From: Ferrovibrio sp. MS7
GTDB taxonomy: Bacteria > Pseudomonadota > Alphaproteobacteria > Ferrovibrionales > Ferrovibrionaceae
NCBI RefSeq assembly: GCF_038404985.1
Contig: NZ_JBBKBA010000001.1
Coordinates: 2,322,001-2,386,000 of the forward strand
Reading direction: 5' to 3'
DNA length: 64,000 nucleotides
This document shows, one piece after another, positions 1 to 15,883 of the stretch. The position numbers were made by a program, and so were the translations under genes. Positions within the stretch are counted from its first letter, which is position 1, and each line of letters begins with the position of its first letter. Under the pieces are notes generated by a model. It was not told the origin of the DNA and made no database searches. It saw only the letters and a program-made list of their open reading frames with translations.

Positions 1-27
1 GGCTCTAACCAGTTGAGCTACAGGCCC
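1..27 (-). tRNA. 5' part of a tRNA, cut by the window edge
   Basis: Read on the minus strand this begins with a 7-nt acceptor strand (GGGCCTG), then TA, then a D-arm with stem GCTC/GAGC and a loop containing GGTTA. This is the standard 5' half of a bacterial tRNA. The anticodon lies outside the window, so the isotype cannot be read. The acceptor and D-arm resemble alphaproteobacterial tRNA-Ile, which is only a guess. It lies on the same strand as rpoD and just downstream of it. Confidence 0.8.
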
Positions 28-31
28 GGAG

Positions 32-54
32 ACTTGAGGCGCTATTTATGCGCC

Positions 55-60
<6 letters not shown>
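32..60 (-). terminator. 11-bp perfect hairpin overlapping the rpoD stop codon
   Basis: Positions 32-42 and 50-60 are perfect inverted repeats around a 7-nt AT loop. The hairpin contains the rpoD stop codon (55-57) and ends 4 nt before the tRNA acceptor strand. No T-run follows on the minus strand, so intrinsic termination is not certain. It could also protect the mRNA 3' end or mark a processing site between rpoD and the tRNA. Confidence 0.5.
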
Positions 61-2133
<2,073 letters not shown>

Positions 2134-2225
2134 GCCGCTTCCTAAACCGTTACCTCGGCGCTTTTGCACCGGGCCTGTCCAAAACACACGGAGCCGCCCC
2201 GCGAGGAACGGCTCCATTCACATCA

Positions 2226-4127
2226 TCACTCGTCGTCCGAGGCCGATACCTGGCTTCGGGCCGCGCCCACTTCCGCCTGCAGTGCCGAAAAACGGCGCCA
2301 GGCATCCGGGCTCATATCCTCGGCGAGTTCCGCCTGGGCGGTCGCCAGTTCCTTTTCCAGCTCGTTCAACCGATAACGCTGCACGGCCTGGAACCAGCCT
2401 CTCTCAACCTTGTCTCGCAGGGTCTCTGCCTTGGTAAACGGCTCAAGTACCCGATATTCCTCGCCGAACACGAGGTCGAGCGACGTGCCAAGGCCCTGGC
2501 CCCTGAGATGGGACGCCAGACCCTCGCCGTCAAGACCGGGATGGCGGGAGGCTTCTTCTAGAATCCGCATCTTGAGGCTGTCAAGCAGGTGATTCGGGAA
2601 TGTCAGCCGCGCCACCGCCTCGGCATGGTCCTCAACCAGCCAGGGATGGCGGAGTAATCCCAGCAGCAGGGCCTTTTCCCGCCGGTCGCCGGCATCCGGG
2701 GCCTGGGGGGCGGCCAGATCCCCGATCGGGCGGCCAAAACCCGGTCGTCCACCGGTCCAGCGCTCGCCGGCCCAGCCGCCAGCGAAGCCGGGGCGGTTCT
2801 GGCCGCCACGCATCTGGCCGGGGCCGGGTGGGCGGCTGGGGCGGGCAGGGGCGAACAGGTTGCGCAGCCTCTCGCGCAGATGCTCGCGGTAGTGGTTCTG
2901 CACCGCCGGGTGCTTGATACGGAAGGCGGCAGCCTTGAGCGTGTTTTCCAGCGCGGCGCGGCGTTCCGGGGTGTCGATGGCCTGGCCCTCGGTTTCCTTG
3001 CGCCACAGCATTTCGGACAGCGGCAGGGCCTGGGCCAGCACTTCCTCCATGGCGGCGCGGCCGCCGGCCTTTACCAGATCGTCGGGGTCCTGGCCGGCGG
3101 GCAGCAGGGCGAAGCGGAAGGACTTGCCCGGCTCCAGCAGCGGCAGCGCGCGGTCGACAGCCCGCAACGCCGCCTTGAGGCCGGCCTTGTCGCCGTCGAA
3201 ACACAGGATCGGCTCCGCTGCCATGCGCCACAGCAACGCCATCTGATCCTCGGTCAGCGCGGTGCCGAGCGGCGCCACGGCATGGCTGATGCCGGCCTGG
3301 GCCAGCGCGATCACGTCCATGTAGCCTTCCGCCACCAGCACCGTGCCGGCCTCGCGTGAGGCCTCGCGGGCCAGCGCGATGTTGTAGAGCGTGTGGCTCT
3401 TGTGAAACAGCGGCGTTTCCGGCGAGTTGAGGTATTTCGCCGGCGCATCCGGGTCCAGCGCCCGGCCGCCGAAAGCGATCACCCGGCCGCGCCGGTCACT
3501 GATCGGAAACATCACCCGGTTGCGGAAACGGTCATAGCTCGCACCGCCATCGTCCGGCTTGATCAGCATGCCGGATTCGATCAGCAATGCTTCCGGGATA
3601 TTGCGCGCCAGCATGGCCTCTTTCAGCGCCGTGCGGGCTCCCCCTTTGCTGGAACCGGGGGCGTAGCCGATGCGGAAGCGGGCGATGGTTTCGCGCGAGA
3701 GGCCGCGGCGCTCGACATAAGCCTTGGCTTCGCGGCCCACGGCGGCCTGCAACTGGCCCTCATACCACTTGGCGCATTCTTCCAGCGCGGTGGAAAGCGA
3801 GGCCGCCTGCTTGTCGCGTTCGCGGTCCTCGGGCCGCTGCTGTGGCACCGCGAGTCCGGCTTCGCCGGCAAGCTGCTCGATAGCCTCGTGGAACGAGAGG
3901 CCACCCTTGCTTTTCATGAACTCGATGGCGTCGCCATGGGCGCCGCAGCCGAAGCAATGGTAATGGTCGTCGTAGACGTGGAAGGACGGCGTCTTTTCGT
4001 TATGGAACGGGCAGAGGCCGAGATAGTCGCGGCCACGCTTGGTCAGCCGCACATGCCGGCCGATCAGGCCAGGCAGCGACACCCGGTTACGCAGCTCCTC
4101 GAGAAACGACTCGGGAAATTGGGCCAT
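2226..4127 (-). CDS. dnaG: DNA primase DnaG
   Basis: Synthesises RNA primers for lagging-strand replication on template exposed by DnaB. The 633-residue protein starts with a CHC2 zinc finger (Cys39, His42, Cys58, Cys61), followed by the RNA polymerase core with a TOPRIM fold (VAEGYMDVIAL, then a CFDGDKAG acidic motif). The C-terminal part is the helicase-interacting region, reached through a Gly/Arg/Pro-rich linker. Length is normal for the family. It lies 23 bp after yqeY and 92 bp before rpoD, the usual alphaproteobacterial version of the macromolecular-synthesis operon with yqeY in place of rpsU. Confidence 0.97.
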   Translation of the reverse strand: MAQFPESFLEELRNRVSLPGLIGRHVRLTKRGRDYLGLCPFHNEKTPSFHVYDDHYHCFGCGAHGDAIEFMKSKGGLSFHEAIEQLAGEAGLAVPQQRPEDRERDKQAASLSTALEECAKWYEGQLQAAVGREAKAYVERRGLSRETIARFRIGYAPGSSKGGARTALKEAMLARNIPEALLIESGMLIKPDDGGASYDRFRNRVMFPISDRRGRVIAFGGRALDPDAPAKYLNSPETPLFHKSHTLYNIALAREASREAGTVLVAEGYMDVIALAQAGISHAVAPLGTALTEDQMALLWRMAAEPILCFDGDKAGLKAALRAVDRALPLLEPGKSFRFALLPAGQDPDDLVKAGGRAAMEEVLAQALPLSEMLWRKETEGQAIDTPERRAALENTLKAAAFRIKHPAVQNHYREHLRERLRNLFAPARPSRPPGPGQMRGGQNRPGFAGGWAGERWTGGRPGFGRPIGDLAAPQAPDAGDRREKALLLGLLRHPWLVEDHAEAVARLTFPNHLLDSLKMRILEEASRHPGLDGEGLASHLRGQGLGTSLDLVFGEEYRVLEPFTKAETLRDKVERGWFQAVQRYRLNELEKELATAQAELAEDMSPDAWRRFSALQAEVGAARSQVSASDDE

Positions 4128-4150
4128 GGCCCTTCCAGTCTATACCCGCT

Positions 4151-4609
4151 CTAGGTCAGCAGGCCCTTGAGTACCGCCGATGCCTTGCCGAAATCCATCT
4201 GGCCGACATATTTGGCTTTCAGCACGCCCATCGCCTTGCCCATATCCTTGATGCCGGTGGCGCCGACCTCGGCAATCGCCGCCTTGGCGGCGGCCTCGAT
4301 CTCGGCCGGCTCCATCTGCTTGGGCAGGAACGACTCGATGATGGCGATTTCTTCCTTTTCCTGGTCCACCAGGTCCGGCCGGCCGCCCGTTTCGTAGGCG
4401 GTGATCGATTCGCGGCGCTGGCGCACCATGGTCTGCAGCATGGAAAGGATGTCCTGCTCCGGGATGCCGGTGCGGTCGGCGCCATCGGTGCGGGCGTTGA
4501 TGTCGCGGTCCTTGAGCGCCGCCAGGATCAGACGCAAGGTACTGATACGGCGGGTATCTTTGGCCTTCATCGCCTCTTTCAAGGCGTCGTTCAGCGTCGT
4601 CCGCAGCAT
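4151..4609 (-). CDS. yqeY: GatB/YqeY domain protein
   Basis: A 152-residue protein made of one YqeY domain, the helical tail also found in the amidotransferase subunit GatB. It begins MLRTTLNDALKEAMKAKD and carries the family segments RRESITAYETGGRPDLVDQE and IKDMGKAMGVLKAKY. The domain is thought to contact tRNA; the role of the stand-alone protein is not established. It is the first gene of the yqeY-dnaG-rpoD operon and has GGGGA upstream of its ATG. A promoter-like pair lies 37-66 bp further upstream. Confidence 0.93.
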   Translation of the reverse strand: MLRTTLNDALKEAMKAKDTRRISTLRLILAALKDRDINARTDGADRTGIPEQDILSMLQTMVRQRRESITAYETGGRPDLVDQEKEEIAIIESFLPKQMEPAEIEAAAKAAIAEVGATGIKDMGKAMGVLKAKYVGQMDFGKASAVLKGLLT

Positions 4610-4646
4610 CGTTTTATATCCCCACTTAAGCTACCGGAAAGGGGCG

Positions 4647-4675
4647 AGCATACTCGAACAACCGATTCCAGGCAA
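4647..4675 (-). promoter_or_regulatory. sigma-70-type promoter of yqeY-dnaG-rpoD
   Basis: On the minus strand, TTGCCT (4675-4670) and TATGCT (4652-4647) are separated by 17 bp, a close match to the -35/-10 consensus. The pair sits about 37 bp upstream of the yqeY start codon in the yqeY/carA divergent region. Confidence 0.65.
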
Positions 4676-4723
4676 AAACTATAACCTGTTGATAACTCTG
4701 AATGTTTCGATACATGTTGCGAC

Positions 4724-4751
4724 TTGACGGAACGGCCTGATTTGCTATGGT
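4724..4751 (+). promoter_or_regulatory. extended -10 promoter, probably for carAB
   Basis: TTGACG (4724-4729) and TATGGT (4746-4751) are 16 bp apart, and TGC directly before the -10 box gives an extended -10 element. The predicted start leaves a leader of about 145 nt before carA. No clear attenuator or arginine/pyrimidine operator could be picked out in that leader. Confidence 0.6.
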
Positions 4752-4904
4752 CCGGCCCCGGTCGGCGGGGCAGGTCAGCGCCCGGCCGCTCATCCACAAC
4801 AGGGCCCTTAAAGCCCGGAGCCGAGGTTTTCGCTTAACCCCGCTCCGGCAGCTTCATGCGGCCCGAATACTGCGCCTGCAGTGGCGCCAGATGGAGTACC
4901 GGAC

Positions 4905-6083
4905 ATGTCGCCGCAGCCGATCGACCCGCAGCCGCCGCAACCAGGGCTGACGGGAATCGTCGTTCTGGCCGATGGCAGTGTCTTCCGCGGCTATGGCCTC
5001 GGCGCCGAGGGCGTGGCGGAAGGCGAAATCTGCTTCAACACCTCGATGACAGGCTACCAGGAAATCCTCACCGATCCTTCCTATGCCGGCCAGATCATCA
5101 CCTTCACCTTCCCGCATATCGGCAACACCGGCACCAACCCGGAAGATATCGAGACCCAGGGCATCGCCGCGCGCGGCCTGATCCTGCGCGCCCCGATCAC
5201 CGATCCGTCCAACTTCCGCAGCGATCATCACCTGGATGCCTGGCTCAAGGCGCGCAACCTGGTCGGCCTCTCCGGCATCGACACCCGCGCCATGACCCGG
5301 CGCATCCGCGATCTTGGCGCGCCGAATGGCGTCATCGCCTACCGTAAGGACGGCAAGTTCGACCTTGCCGCGCTCACCGCCCAGGCCAAGGCCTGGCCGG
5401 GCCTGGAAGGCATGGATCTCGCCAAGGATGTGAGCTGCCGCCAGACCTATGGCTGGGACGAGACGCTGTGGACCCTGGGCCAGGGCTACGGCAAGCAGAC
5501 GGCGCCGAAATATCACGTCGTGGCGCTCGACTACGGCATTAAGCGCAACATCCTGCGCAATCTGGCTTCTGTCGGCTGCCGTGTCACCGTGCTGCCCGGC
5601 AACAGCACGGCGGAAGATGTGCTGCGCCACAAGCCGGACGGCATCTTCCTGTCCAACGGCCCCGGCGATCCGGCGGCCACCGGCGTCTATGCCGTGCCGA
5701 CGATCAAGGCCCTGGTGGAGAGCGGCAAGCCGGTTTTTGGCATCTGCCTCGGCCACCAGATGCTCGCGTTGGCGCTTGGCGGCAAGACCGCGAAGATGGA
5801 ACGCGGCCATCGCGGCGCCAATCACCCGGTGAAGGACCTGGAGACCGGCAAGGTGGAGATCACCAGCCAGAATCACGGCTTCTGCGTGGTGGAGGAAAGC
5901 CTGCCGGCCAATGTCGTGCGCACCCATGTGTCGCTGTTCGACGGCTCGAATGAAGGCATCAAGCTGACCGACAAGCCGGTCTTCTCGGTGCAGTATCACC
6001 CGGAAGCCTCGCCTGGCCCGCAGGACAGCCACTACCTTTTCCAGCGCTTCGTCGGCCTGATCGAGAAGGCCCAGGCGAAGTGA
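4905..6083 (+). CDS. carA: carbamoyl-phosphate synthase small subunit (glutaminase)
   Basis: Hydrolyses glutamine and passes ammonia to CarB for carbamoyl phosphate synthesis, which feeds arginine and pyrimidine pathways. The N-terminal CPSase small-chain domain (GYGLGAEG, FNTSMTGYQEI) is followed by a class I glutamine amidotransferase domain. Its nucleophile is Cys281 in FGICLGHQ, and the His/Glu pair is in VQYHPEASPGP. The ATG at 4905 has GGAG 8 nt upstream; an in-frame GTG at 4881 would add 8 residues but lacks such a site. The protein is 392 residues. carB follows after 18 bp. Confidence 0.97.
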   Translation: MSPQPIDPQPPQPGLTGIVVLADGSVFRGYGLGAEGVAEGEICFNTSMTGYQEILTDPSYAGQIITFTFPHIGNTGTNPEDIETQGIAARGLILRAPITDPSNFRSDHHLDAWLKARNLVGLSGIDTRAMTRRIRDLGAPNGVIAYRKDGKFDLAALTAQAKAWPGLEGMDLAKDVSCRQTYGWDETLWTLGQGYGKQTAPKYHVVALDYGIKRNILRNLASVGCRVTVLPGNSTAEDVLRHKPDGIFLSNGPGDPAATGVYAVPTIKALVESGKPVFGICLGHQMLALALGGKTAKMERGHRGANHPVKDLETGKVEITSQNHGFCVVEESLPANVVRTHVSLFDGSNEGIKLTDKPVFSVQYHPEASPGPQDSHYLFQRFVGLIEKAQAK

Positions 6084-6101
6084 CCCAGACCGAGATTTCC
6101 C

Positions 6102-9332
<3,231 letters not shown>

Positions 9333-9352
9333 GGTTTGCGAGGAAGGGAACC

Positions 9353-9826
9353 ATGCAGCGCATACCCATGACCGCATCAGGCTTTCACCGCCTGGAAGCG
9401 GAATTGAAGCACCTGAAGAGCGTGGAACGGCCGGAGGTGATCCGGGCGATCTCCGAGGCGCGCGAGCATGGTGACTTGTCGGAAAACGCCGAATACCACG
9501 CCGCCAAGGAAAAGCAGGGCTGGATCGAGACCCGGGTGATGGAGCTGGAGGACAAGCTGGCCCGCGCCGATGTCATCGACGTGTCGAAGCTGACCGGCTC
9601 CACCGTCAAGTTCGGCGCCACCGTGGTGCTGGCCGACGAGGATACCGACGAGAAAATGACCTACCAGATCGTCGGCGCCGATGAATCCGACATCAAGGGC
9701 GGCCTGCTCTCGATCACCGCGCCGCTGGCCCGCGCCCTGATGGGCAAGAGCGCCGGCGACAGCGTGGAGGTGGCCGCCCCCGGCGGCGCCAAGGGCTACG
9801 AGATCGTTTCCGTCAGCTTCAAGTAA
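9353..9826 (+). CDS. greA: transcription elongation factor GreA
   Basis: Rescues backtracked RNA polymerase by stimulating cleavage of the transcript 3' end. The 157-residue protein has the N-terminal coiled coil with the acidic tip ([15 protein letters not shown]) and a C-terminal FKBP-like domain ([27 protein letters not shown]). Both ATG9353 and the ATG six codons... downstream in MQRIPMT are in frame; the first has GGAAGG upstream and fits the family. carA-carB-greA is a common alphaproteobacterial order. Confidence 0.96.
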   Translation: MQRIPMTASGFHRLEAELKHLKSVERPEVIRAISEAREHGDLSENAEYHAAKEKQGWIETRVMELEDKLARADVIDVSKLTGSTVKFGATVVLADEDTDEKMTYQIVGADESDIKGGLLSITAPLARALMGKSAGDSVEVAAPGGAKGYEIVSVSFK

Positions 9827-9866
9827 CTGCCCGCATAAAGGGTGGTTCGCCCGCGCGGCCACGGCA

Positions 9867-9895
9867 GCCGGGCATTCTCCCGCAATGCACCCGGC
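9867..9895 (+). terminator. weak hairpin after greA
   Basis: A 10-bp stem (9867-9876 with 9884-9895) contains a 2-nt bulge, and no U-run follows. It may end or slow transcription from carAB-greA, but the call rests only on its position and pairing. The rest of 9827-10032 holds a -10-like element. Confidence 0.25.
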
Positions 9896-9943
9896 AGACG
9901 GGGGAGTGACGGCGGTCACAGAGCTATTTTCCGCCCTTTTCGC

Positions 9944-9949
9944 TATACT
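9944..9949 (+). promoter_or_regulatory. -10-like element before the response regulator gene
   Basis: TATACT matches the sigma-70 -10 box and lies 83 bp upstream of the start codon at 10033. No good -35 hexamer is present at 16-18 bp, so if this is a promoter it is weak or activator-dependent. Confidence 0.35.
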
Positions 9950-10032
9950 GGTCTTTCCGGGGCAACCCGGACCGGTCGCCTGTCCGTGTGGCGGGGCCGG
10001 GTTTGAGCCAGGCAGCGAGGAGCGCATAGCGC

Positions 10033-10725
10033 ATGAGTGGTCCGAAGCGCGTTCTGCTGGTCGATGACGACCGTACCCTGCAAGGCCTGCTGGCTGAACA
10101 GCTGGAGGCGACTAAGGAATTCGCCACCACCTGCGTCAATGACGGCAAGGCGGCCTTGGATATCGTGCAGCGCGAGCTGTTCGACCTGATCCTGCTCGAT
10201 GTCGGCCTGCCGGACCTGGATGGCCGCGAGGTCTGCCGCGAAATGCGTCGCCAGAGCGTGCGCACCCCGGTGATCATGCTCACCGCCGCCGATAGCGAAG
10301 CCGATACCATTCACGGCCTGGAAGCTGGCGCCAACGACTACGTCTCCAAGCCGTTCAAGATGGGCGTGCTGATCGCCCGCGCCCGTGCTCAGTTGCGCCA
10401 GTTCGAGCAGAGCGAGGATGCCGTCTTCGCCATCGGGCCCTACAGCTTCCGCCCGGCCAACAAGCTGCTGCTCGACAATGAGAAGGTGGGCAAGAAGGTG
10501 CGGCTGACGGAAAAGGAAACCGCGATCCTGAAATACCTGCTGCGCGCCGGCCAGAAGCCGGTGCCGCGCGAGACCTTGCTCACCGAGGTCTGGGGTTACA
10601 ATGCCGGGGTTTCCACCCATACTCTGGAAACCCATGTTTATCGCCTGCGCCAGAAGATCGAGCGTAATCCGGCGGAAGCCAAGCTGCTGCTGACCGAACC
10701 GGGCGGCTACCGGCTGTCGCCATGA
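10033..10725 (+). CDS. OmpR/PhoB-family response regulator
   Basis: A two-component transcription factor of 230 residues. The receiver domain (about 1-120) has the acidic pair Asp11/Asp12, the phospho-acceptor Asp56 in LILLDVGLP, the Thr in MLTAAD and Lys106 in SKPF. The C-terminal winged helix (about 130-230) has the typical TEKETAILKYLLR and VSTHTLETHVYRLRQKIE motifs. No histidine kinase gene is adjacent, so the partner is unknown. The gene starts 206 bp after greA and ends 16 bp before a convergent gene. Confidence 0.93.
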   Translation: MSGPKRVLLVDDDRTLQGLLAEQLEATKEFATTCVNDGKAALDIVQRELFDLILLDVGLPDLDGREVCREMRRQSVRTPVIMLTAADSEADTIHGLEAGANDYVSKPFKMGVLIARARAQLRQFEQSEDAVFAIGPYSFRPANKLLLDNEKVGKKVRLTEKETAILKYLLRAGQKPVPRETLLTEVWGYNAGVSTHTLETHVYRLRQKIERNPAEAKLLLTEPGGYRLSP

Positions 10726-10741
10726 ACGCAGTGGCGTCGCG

Positions 10742-11497
10742 TCATTTGCCCTGGAAGCGCGGCGGCCGTTTTTCGGCCATCGCCTGGCGGCCTTCCACGG
10801 CATCGGCGCTGCGGAAGGAATTGGCCGAGCGGTCGCGCGCGGCGCGCTCGTCCAGGATGCCGTTGGCGATTTCGTTCAGCGTCTGCTTCATGCCCTTGAG
10901 CGAGAGCGGCGCCAGGCCGGTGAGCGTAGCGGTCAGCGCCTCGGCGCGGGCCTCGAGTTCGGCGGCCGGCACCAGCCAGTCGAGGAAGCCGGTGCGCAGC
11001 ATTTCAGTGGCATCGAATGTCTCGGTGGCGAGGAACAGCCGCTTCGCAGCACTGAGGCCCAGTCGCGACACCGCGCGCCGCAGCCCATGCGGATGGTACT
11101 GGATGCCAAGCTTGGCCGGCGGGATGAAGCTGCGGATGCCTTCGGCGCCGAGCCGGAAGTCGCAGGCCAGCGCGATATCGGTGCCGCCGCCATACACGCC
11201 GCCCTGCAGCACGCAGAGCGTCGGGCAGGGGAAGGCTTCGAGGCGGTCAGCAACGCGCTCCAGCGGATTGTCGCGCCAGTCATGGCTGCCGACATCGCCC
11301 AAGTCGACGCCGGAACAGAAGCTCTTGCCCTTGGCGCGCAGCACCAGCAGCCGCAGCGCCGGCTTCGCCGCCAGCTCCAGCAGGGCGGCGTCAAGCGCGT
11401 CTAGGTCGTTGATGTCCAGCGCGTTGTGCTTTTCCGGCCGGTTCAGGGTCAGCGTTGCACGGTCGTCCTGGGTCTCTACAATGAAGGCGTCGGACAT
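10742..11497 (-). CDS. enoyl-CoA hydratase/isomerase family protein
   Basis: A 251-residue crotonase-fold protein beginning MSDAFIVETQDDRATLTLNRPEKHNALD. The oxyanion-hole segment is seen in VLRAKGKSFCSGVDLGD and CVLQGGVYGGGTDIALACDFR. An acidic residue typical of the hydratase active site is not evident by eye, so the reaction (hydration, isomerisation or thioester hydrolysis) cannot be assigned. The reading frame stays open upstream to 12319, but only the start at 11497 gives a normal family N terminus. It is divergent from the metallo-hydrolase gene with 87 bp between them. Confidence 0.88.
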   Translation of the reverse strand: MSDAFIVETQDDRATLTLNRPEKHNALDINDLDALDAALLELAAKPALRLLVLRAKGKSFCSGVDLGDVGSHDWRDNPLERVADRLEAFPCPTLCVLQGGVYGGGTDIALACDFRLGAEGIRSFIPPAKLGIQYHPHGLRRAVSRLGLSAAKRLFLATETFDATEMLRTGFLDWLVPAAELEARAEALTATLTGLAPLSLKGMKQTLNEIANGILDERAARDRSANSFRSADAVEGRQAMAEKRPPRFQGK

Positions 11498-11584
11498 GGC
11501 GTTTGGGGACCTGTTCTTGGAGAGGGTGGCGGCATTTCCGCATAGCGCGGCTGTGGCTGCAAGCGGCAGCCGGGAGGCAGGCGC

Positions 11585-12412
11585 ATGAGCCAGGATTTTT
11601 ATGTCCGCTTCTGGGGCGTGCGCGGCTCCATCGCCGTCGGCTCGGCCGATGTGATGCGCTATGGCGGCAATACCTCCTGCCTGGAAATCCGCTGCGGCGA
11701 GCATGTGCTGGTATTCGACAGCGGCACCGGCATCCGTGCGCTGGGCAATTTGCTGCAGCGCCAGGCGCCGATCAACGCCGATGTCTTCCTCACCCATACG
11801 CATTACGACCATGTTTGCGGCATGCCGCATTTCTGCCCGTTCTTCGATCCGCGCAATACATTCCGCATCCATTCCGGCCATGTTACCGATACCGGCGGTA
11901 TCAAGAGCGTGCTGAAGCAGTTGATGACCTCGCCGCTTTTCCCGGTGCCGCTGGAAATCTTCCAGGCGAATCTGAGTTTCCATGATTTCCGCCAAGGCGA
12001 GGTGATCGAGCCGGCGCCTGGCATCAAAGTGCGCACCGCGCCGCTCAGCCATCCCGATCTTGCCACCGGCTACCGCGTCGAATTCCAGGGCAAGTCGATC
12101 TGCTACCTCACCGATACCGAGCATCCGCCGGAAGGATTCTGCGCCGAGCTGGCCGAATTCGTGCGCGGCGCCGATATCGTGGTCTATGACTCGATGTATA
12201 CGCCGGCGCAGTACAAGACGCGCAAGGGCTGGGGCCATTCCACCTGGGAGGCTGGCGTTGCCTTGTGCGACGCCGCCAAGGCCAAGACCTATGTGGTGTT
12301 TCACCACGAGCCCGAGCATGACGATGCCGCCATGGATGCCATCGCCGCCGATGTCGAGGTGGCGCGGCCTGGCTCTGTGGTGGCGCGCGAGGGCATGGTG
12401 CTGCGGCCCTGA
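11585..12412 (+). CDS. metallo-beta-lactamase-fold hydrolase
   Basis: A 275-residue cytosolic MBL-fold protein. The zinc motif HxHxDH is at residues 71-76 (THTHYDHVCG), later metal ligands are in SHPDLATGY and LTDTEH, and a conserved GWGHSTW stretch follows. The early GVRGSI and YGGNTSC motifs place it with the PhnP/RNase Z-like phosphodiesterase group rather than beta-lactamases. The substrate is unknown. Its stop codon overlaps the start of the methyltransferase gene by one base (TGATG), so the two are translated together. Confidence 0.85.
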   Translation: MSQDFYVRFWGVRGSIAVGSADVMRYGGNTSCLEIRCGEHVLVFDSGTGIRALGNLLQRQAPINADVFLTHTHYDHVCGMPHFCPFFDPRNTFRIHSGHVTDTGGIKSVLKQLMTSPLFPVPLEIFQANLSFHDFRQGEVIEPAPGIKVRTAPLSHPDLATGYRVEFQGKSICYLTDTEHPPEGFCAELAEFVRGADIVVYDSMYTPAQYKTRKGWGHSTWEAGVALCDAAKAKTYVVFHHEPEHDDAAMDAIAADVEVARPGSVVAREGMVLRP

Positions 12413-13239
12413 TGACGCCGCGTATCTACTGGCGCCGCCTGCGCATGGGGCTTGAAACGCTGTTCGGCCTCCGCCGTCAGGGTTTTTTCATTCCCTATCG
12501 CTATGCCGATGGTATTGCGCCCGCGCAGCCGCTCTATGCTGAAGTGGCGACGCTGATGCAGGGGCGCGAAGCGGCGTTCCGCGAGGTGCTGGCCGGCATC
12601 GCAGAGCATGCGGCGGATTTCGCCGGCTTCAAGGGCAGCCCGCGTTTCGAGCAGGACTGGTTCCCCACCCTGGATGCGGCGGCAGCCTATACGCTGGTGC
12701 GGCGCTGGCAACCCGGCCGCATTGTCGAGGTCGGCTCCGGCCATTCCACCCGCTTCATGGCCCGCGCCGTGAGCGATGGCGCGCTCCACACCAGTATCAC
12801 CGCGATCGACCCGGCGCCGCGCGCCTCGCTGAAAGGCCTGGCAGTGGATTTCCGCCCCGGCATCGCCCAGAGCGCCGACCCGGCAATCTTCGATGCCTTG
12901 CTGGCCAACGACCTGCTGTTCATCGATTCCAGCCATATCCTGATGCCGGGCAGCGATGTGGACTGGCTGTTCAACCGCGTGCTGCCCAGGCTGCCCTCGG
13001 GCTGCCATGTGCATATCCACGATATCTTCCTGCCCGATGATTATCCCGCCGACTGGCTGTGGCGCGGCTATAACGAGCAGCAGGCTTTGCCGCTGCTGCT
13101 GGCCGGCGGCGGCTGGCGACTGGATTTCGCCAGCCATTATGCCGCGACAAGGCTTACCAAAGAGGTGGATCAGGCATTGGGGCCGCTGCCGCGCGCCGCC
13201 GGCGCCCGCCCGGCCAGTATCTGGCTGACGCGGCTTTAG
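12412..13239 (+). CDS. class I SAM-dependent methyltransferase
   Basis: A 275-residue protein with the SAM-binding motif I VEVGSGHSTRFMARAV near residues 103-118 and an acidic motif in ITAIDPAP. FIDSSH and HIHDIFLP motifs follow, typical of the Methyltransf_24-like group. The substrate cannot be told. It is translationally coupled to the upstream metallo-hydrolase gene and converges on the receiver-protein gene, with a 4-bp end overlap (13236-13239). Confidence 0.82.
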   Translation: MTPRIYWRRLRMGLETLFGLRRQGFFIPYRYADGIAPAQPLYAEVATLMQGREAAFREVLAGIAEHAADFAGFKGSPRFEQDWFPTLDAAAAYTLVRRWQPGRIVEVGSGHSTRFMARAVSDGALHTSITAIDPAPRASLKGLAVDFRPGIAQSADPAIFDALLANDLLFIDSSHILMPGSDVDWLFNRVLPRLPSGCHVHIHDIFLPDDYPADWLWRGYNEQQALPLLLAGGGWRLDFASHYAATRLTKEVDQALGPLPRAAGARPASIWLTRL

Positions 13240-13637
13240 CCGCGCAGGACGATAGCAATCTTGGCTTCCAACTGCTGCGGCGTCACCGGCTTCACCAGAT
13301 AGGCGTTCACGCCGACATCGCGCGCCTTGATCACATAGTCGCGCTCGCCATGGCCGGTGATCATGATCGCCGGGGTGTCGCTCGGTGTCGCCCAGGGCAG
13401 GTCGCCGGAGCGCAGCTTGGCGACCAGGGCGGCACCGCTATTCCCGGTCATGGCGTAATCGGTAAGCAGCAGATGGAAGGATTGCTTGTTCAGCAGTTCC
13501 TCGGCCTCGCGTGCGCTATGCGCGGTATGCAGATCGGCAAAACCCATGCGCCGCAGCATGCGCGACAGCAGGTCGATCATTTCGCTCTGGTCATCGACAA
13601 TCAGGACACGGTAGGCGGCAAAGGATTGGCGGCTCAT
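13236..13637 (-). CDS. receiver-only response regulator
   Basis: A 133-residue single REC domain with no output domain. It has the acidic pair Asp15/Asp16, phospho-acceptor Asp60 (LLLTDYAMT), Thr in MITGHG and Lys116 in LVKPV. The CheY-like build suggests protein-protein signalling or a phosphorelay step. It overlaps the upstream receiver gene by 4 bp (ATGA) and is the last gene of kinase-REC-REC. Confidence 0.9.
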   Translation of the reverse strand: MSRQSFAAYRVLIVDDQSEMIDLLSRMLRRMGFADLHTAHSAREAEELLNKQSFHLLLTDYAMTGNSGAALVAKLRSGDLPWATPSDTPAIMITGHGERDYVIKARDVGVNAYLVKPVTPQQLEAKIAIVLRG

Positions 13638-14013
13638 GCGGGCGGCGTTTCGCTGGAGAGGAGGGTTCCGATCTTGCTCAGCAGCCGGTCGAGGTCGACC
13701 GGCTTGGTGTCGTAGTCGGCGCAGCCGGCGGCGAGGCATTTCTCGCGGTCGGTGGCCAGCGCATGGGCGGTGAGCGCGATGACCGGGATCTGTGTCATCA
13801 AAGGGTCGGCCTTCAGCCGCCGCGTCGTCTCCAGCCCGTCGATGCCTTCGCCAAGCCCGATATCCATCAGCACCAGATCCGGCATCTCGCGCGGCGCCAC
13901 ATCCAGGCATTCCTCGCCGGTGATGGCGAAGCAGACGGCGAAGCCGCGCTTGGCCAGGCGTCGGCCCAGCATGTCGCGGTTCATTTCGTTGTCTTCGACA
14001 ATCAGGATCTTGG

Positions 14014-14017
<4 letters not shown>
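13634..14017 (-). CDS. receiver-only response regulator (DivK/CheY-like)
   Basis: A 127-residue single receiver domain with Glu8/Asp9, phospho-acceptor Asp52 (VLMDIGLG), Thr83 and Lys105 (DTKPV). The sequence MTKILIVEDNEMNRDMLGRRL resembles DivK-type and hybrid-kinase receivers. It overlaps the kinase gene before it and the receiver gene after it by 4 bp each, so the three proteins are likely made in fixed ratio and work in one pathway. Confidence 0.9.
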
Positions 14018-15768
<1,751 letters not shown>

Positions 15769-15883
15769 TTAAGCCATCCCCGCTTGCCAACAACGCAGGC
15801 CATATGATGCTCCCCGCCCACGGAAATGGAAAGGGAAAACAACCACCAAGGGTTGCTGAACTTTTAGGCGCAAAGCGGCGGCA

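Noticed and set aside
10742-12319. 525-codon version of the enoyl-CoA hydratase gene
   Set aside because: The upstream half is the antisense of the metallo-hydrolase gene. The family N terminus begins at 11497.
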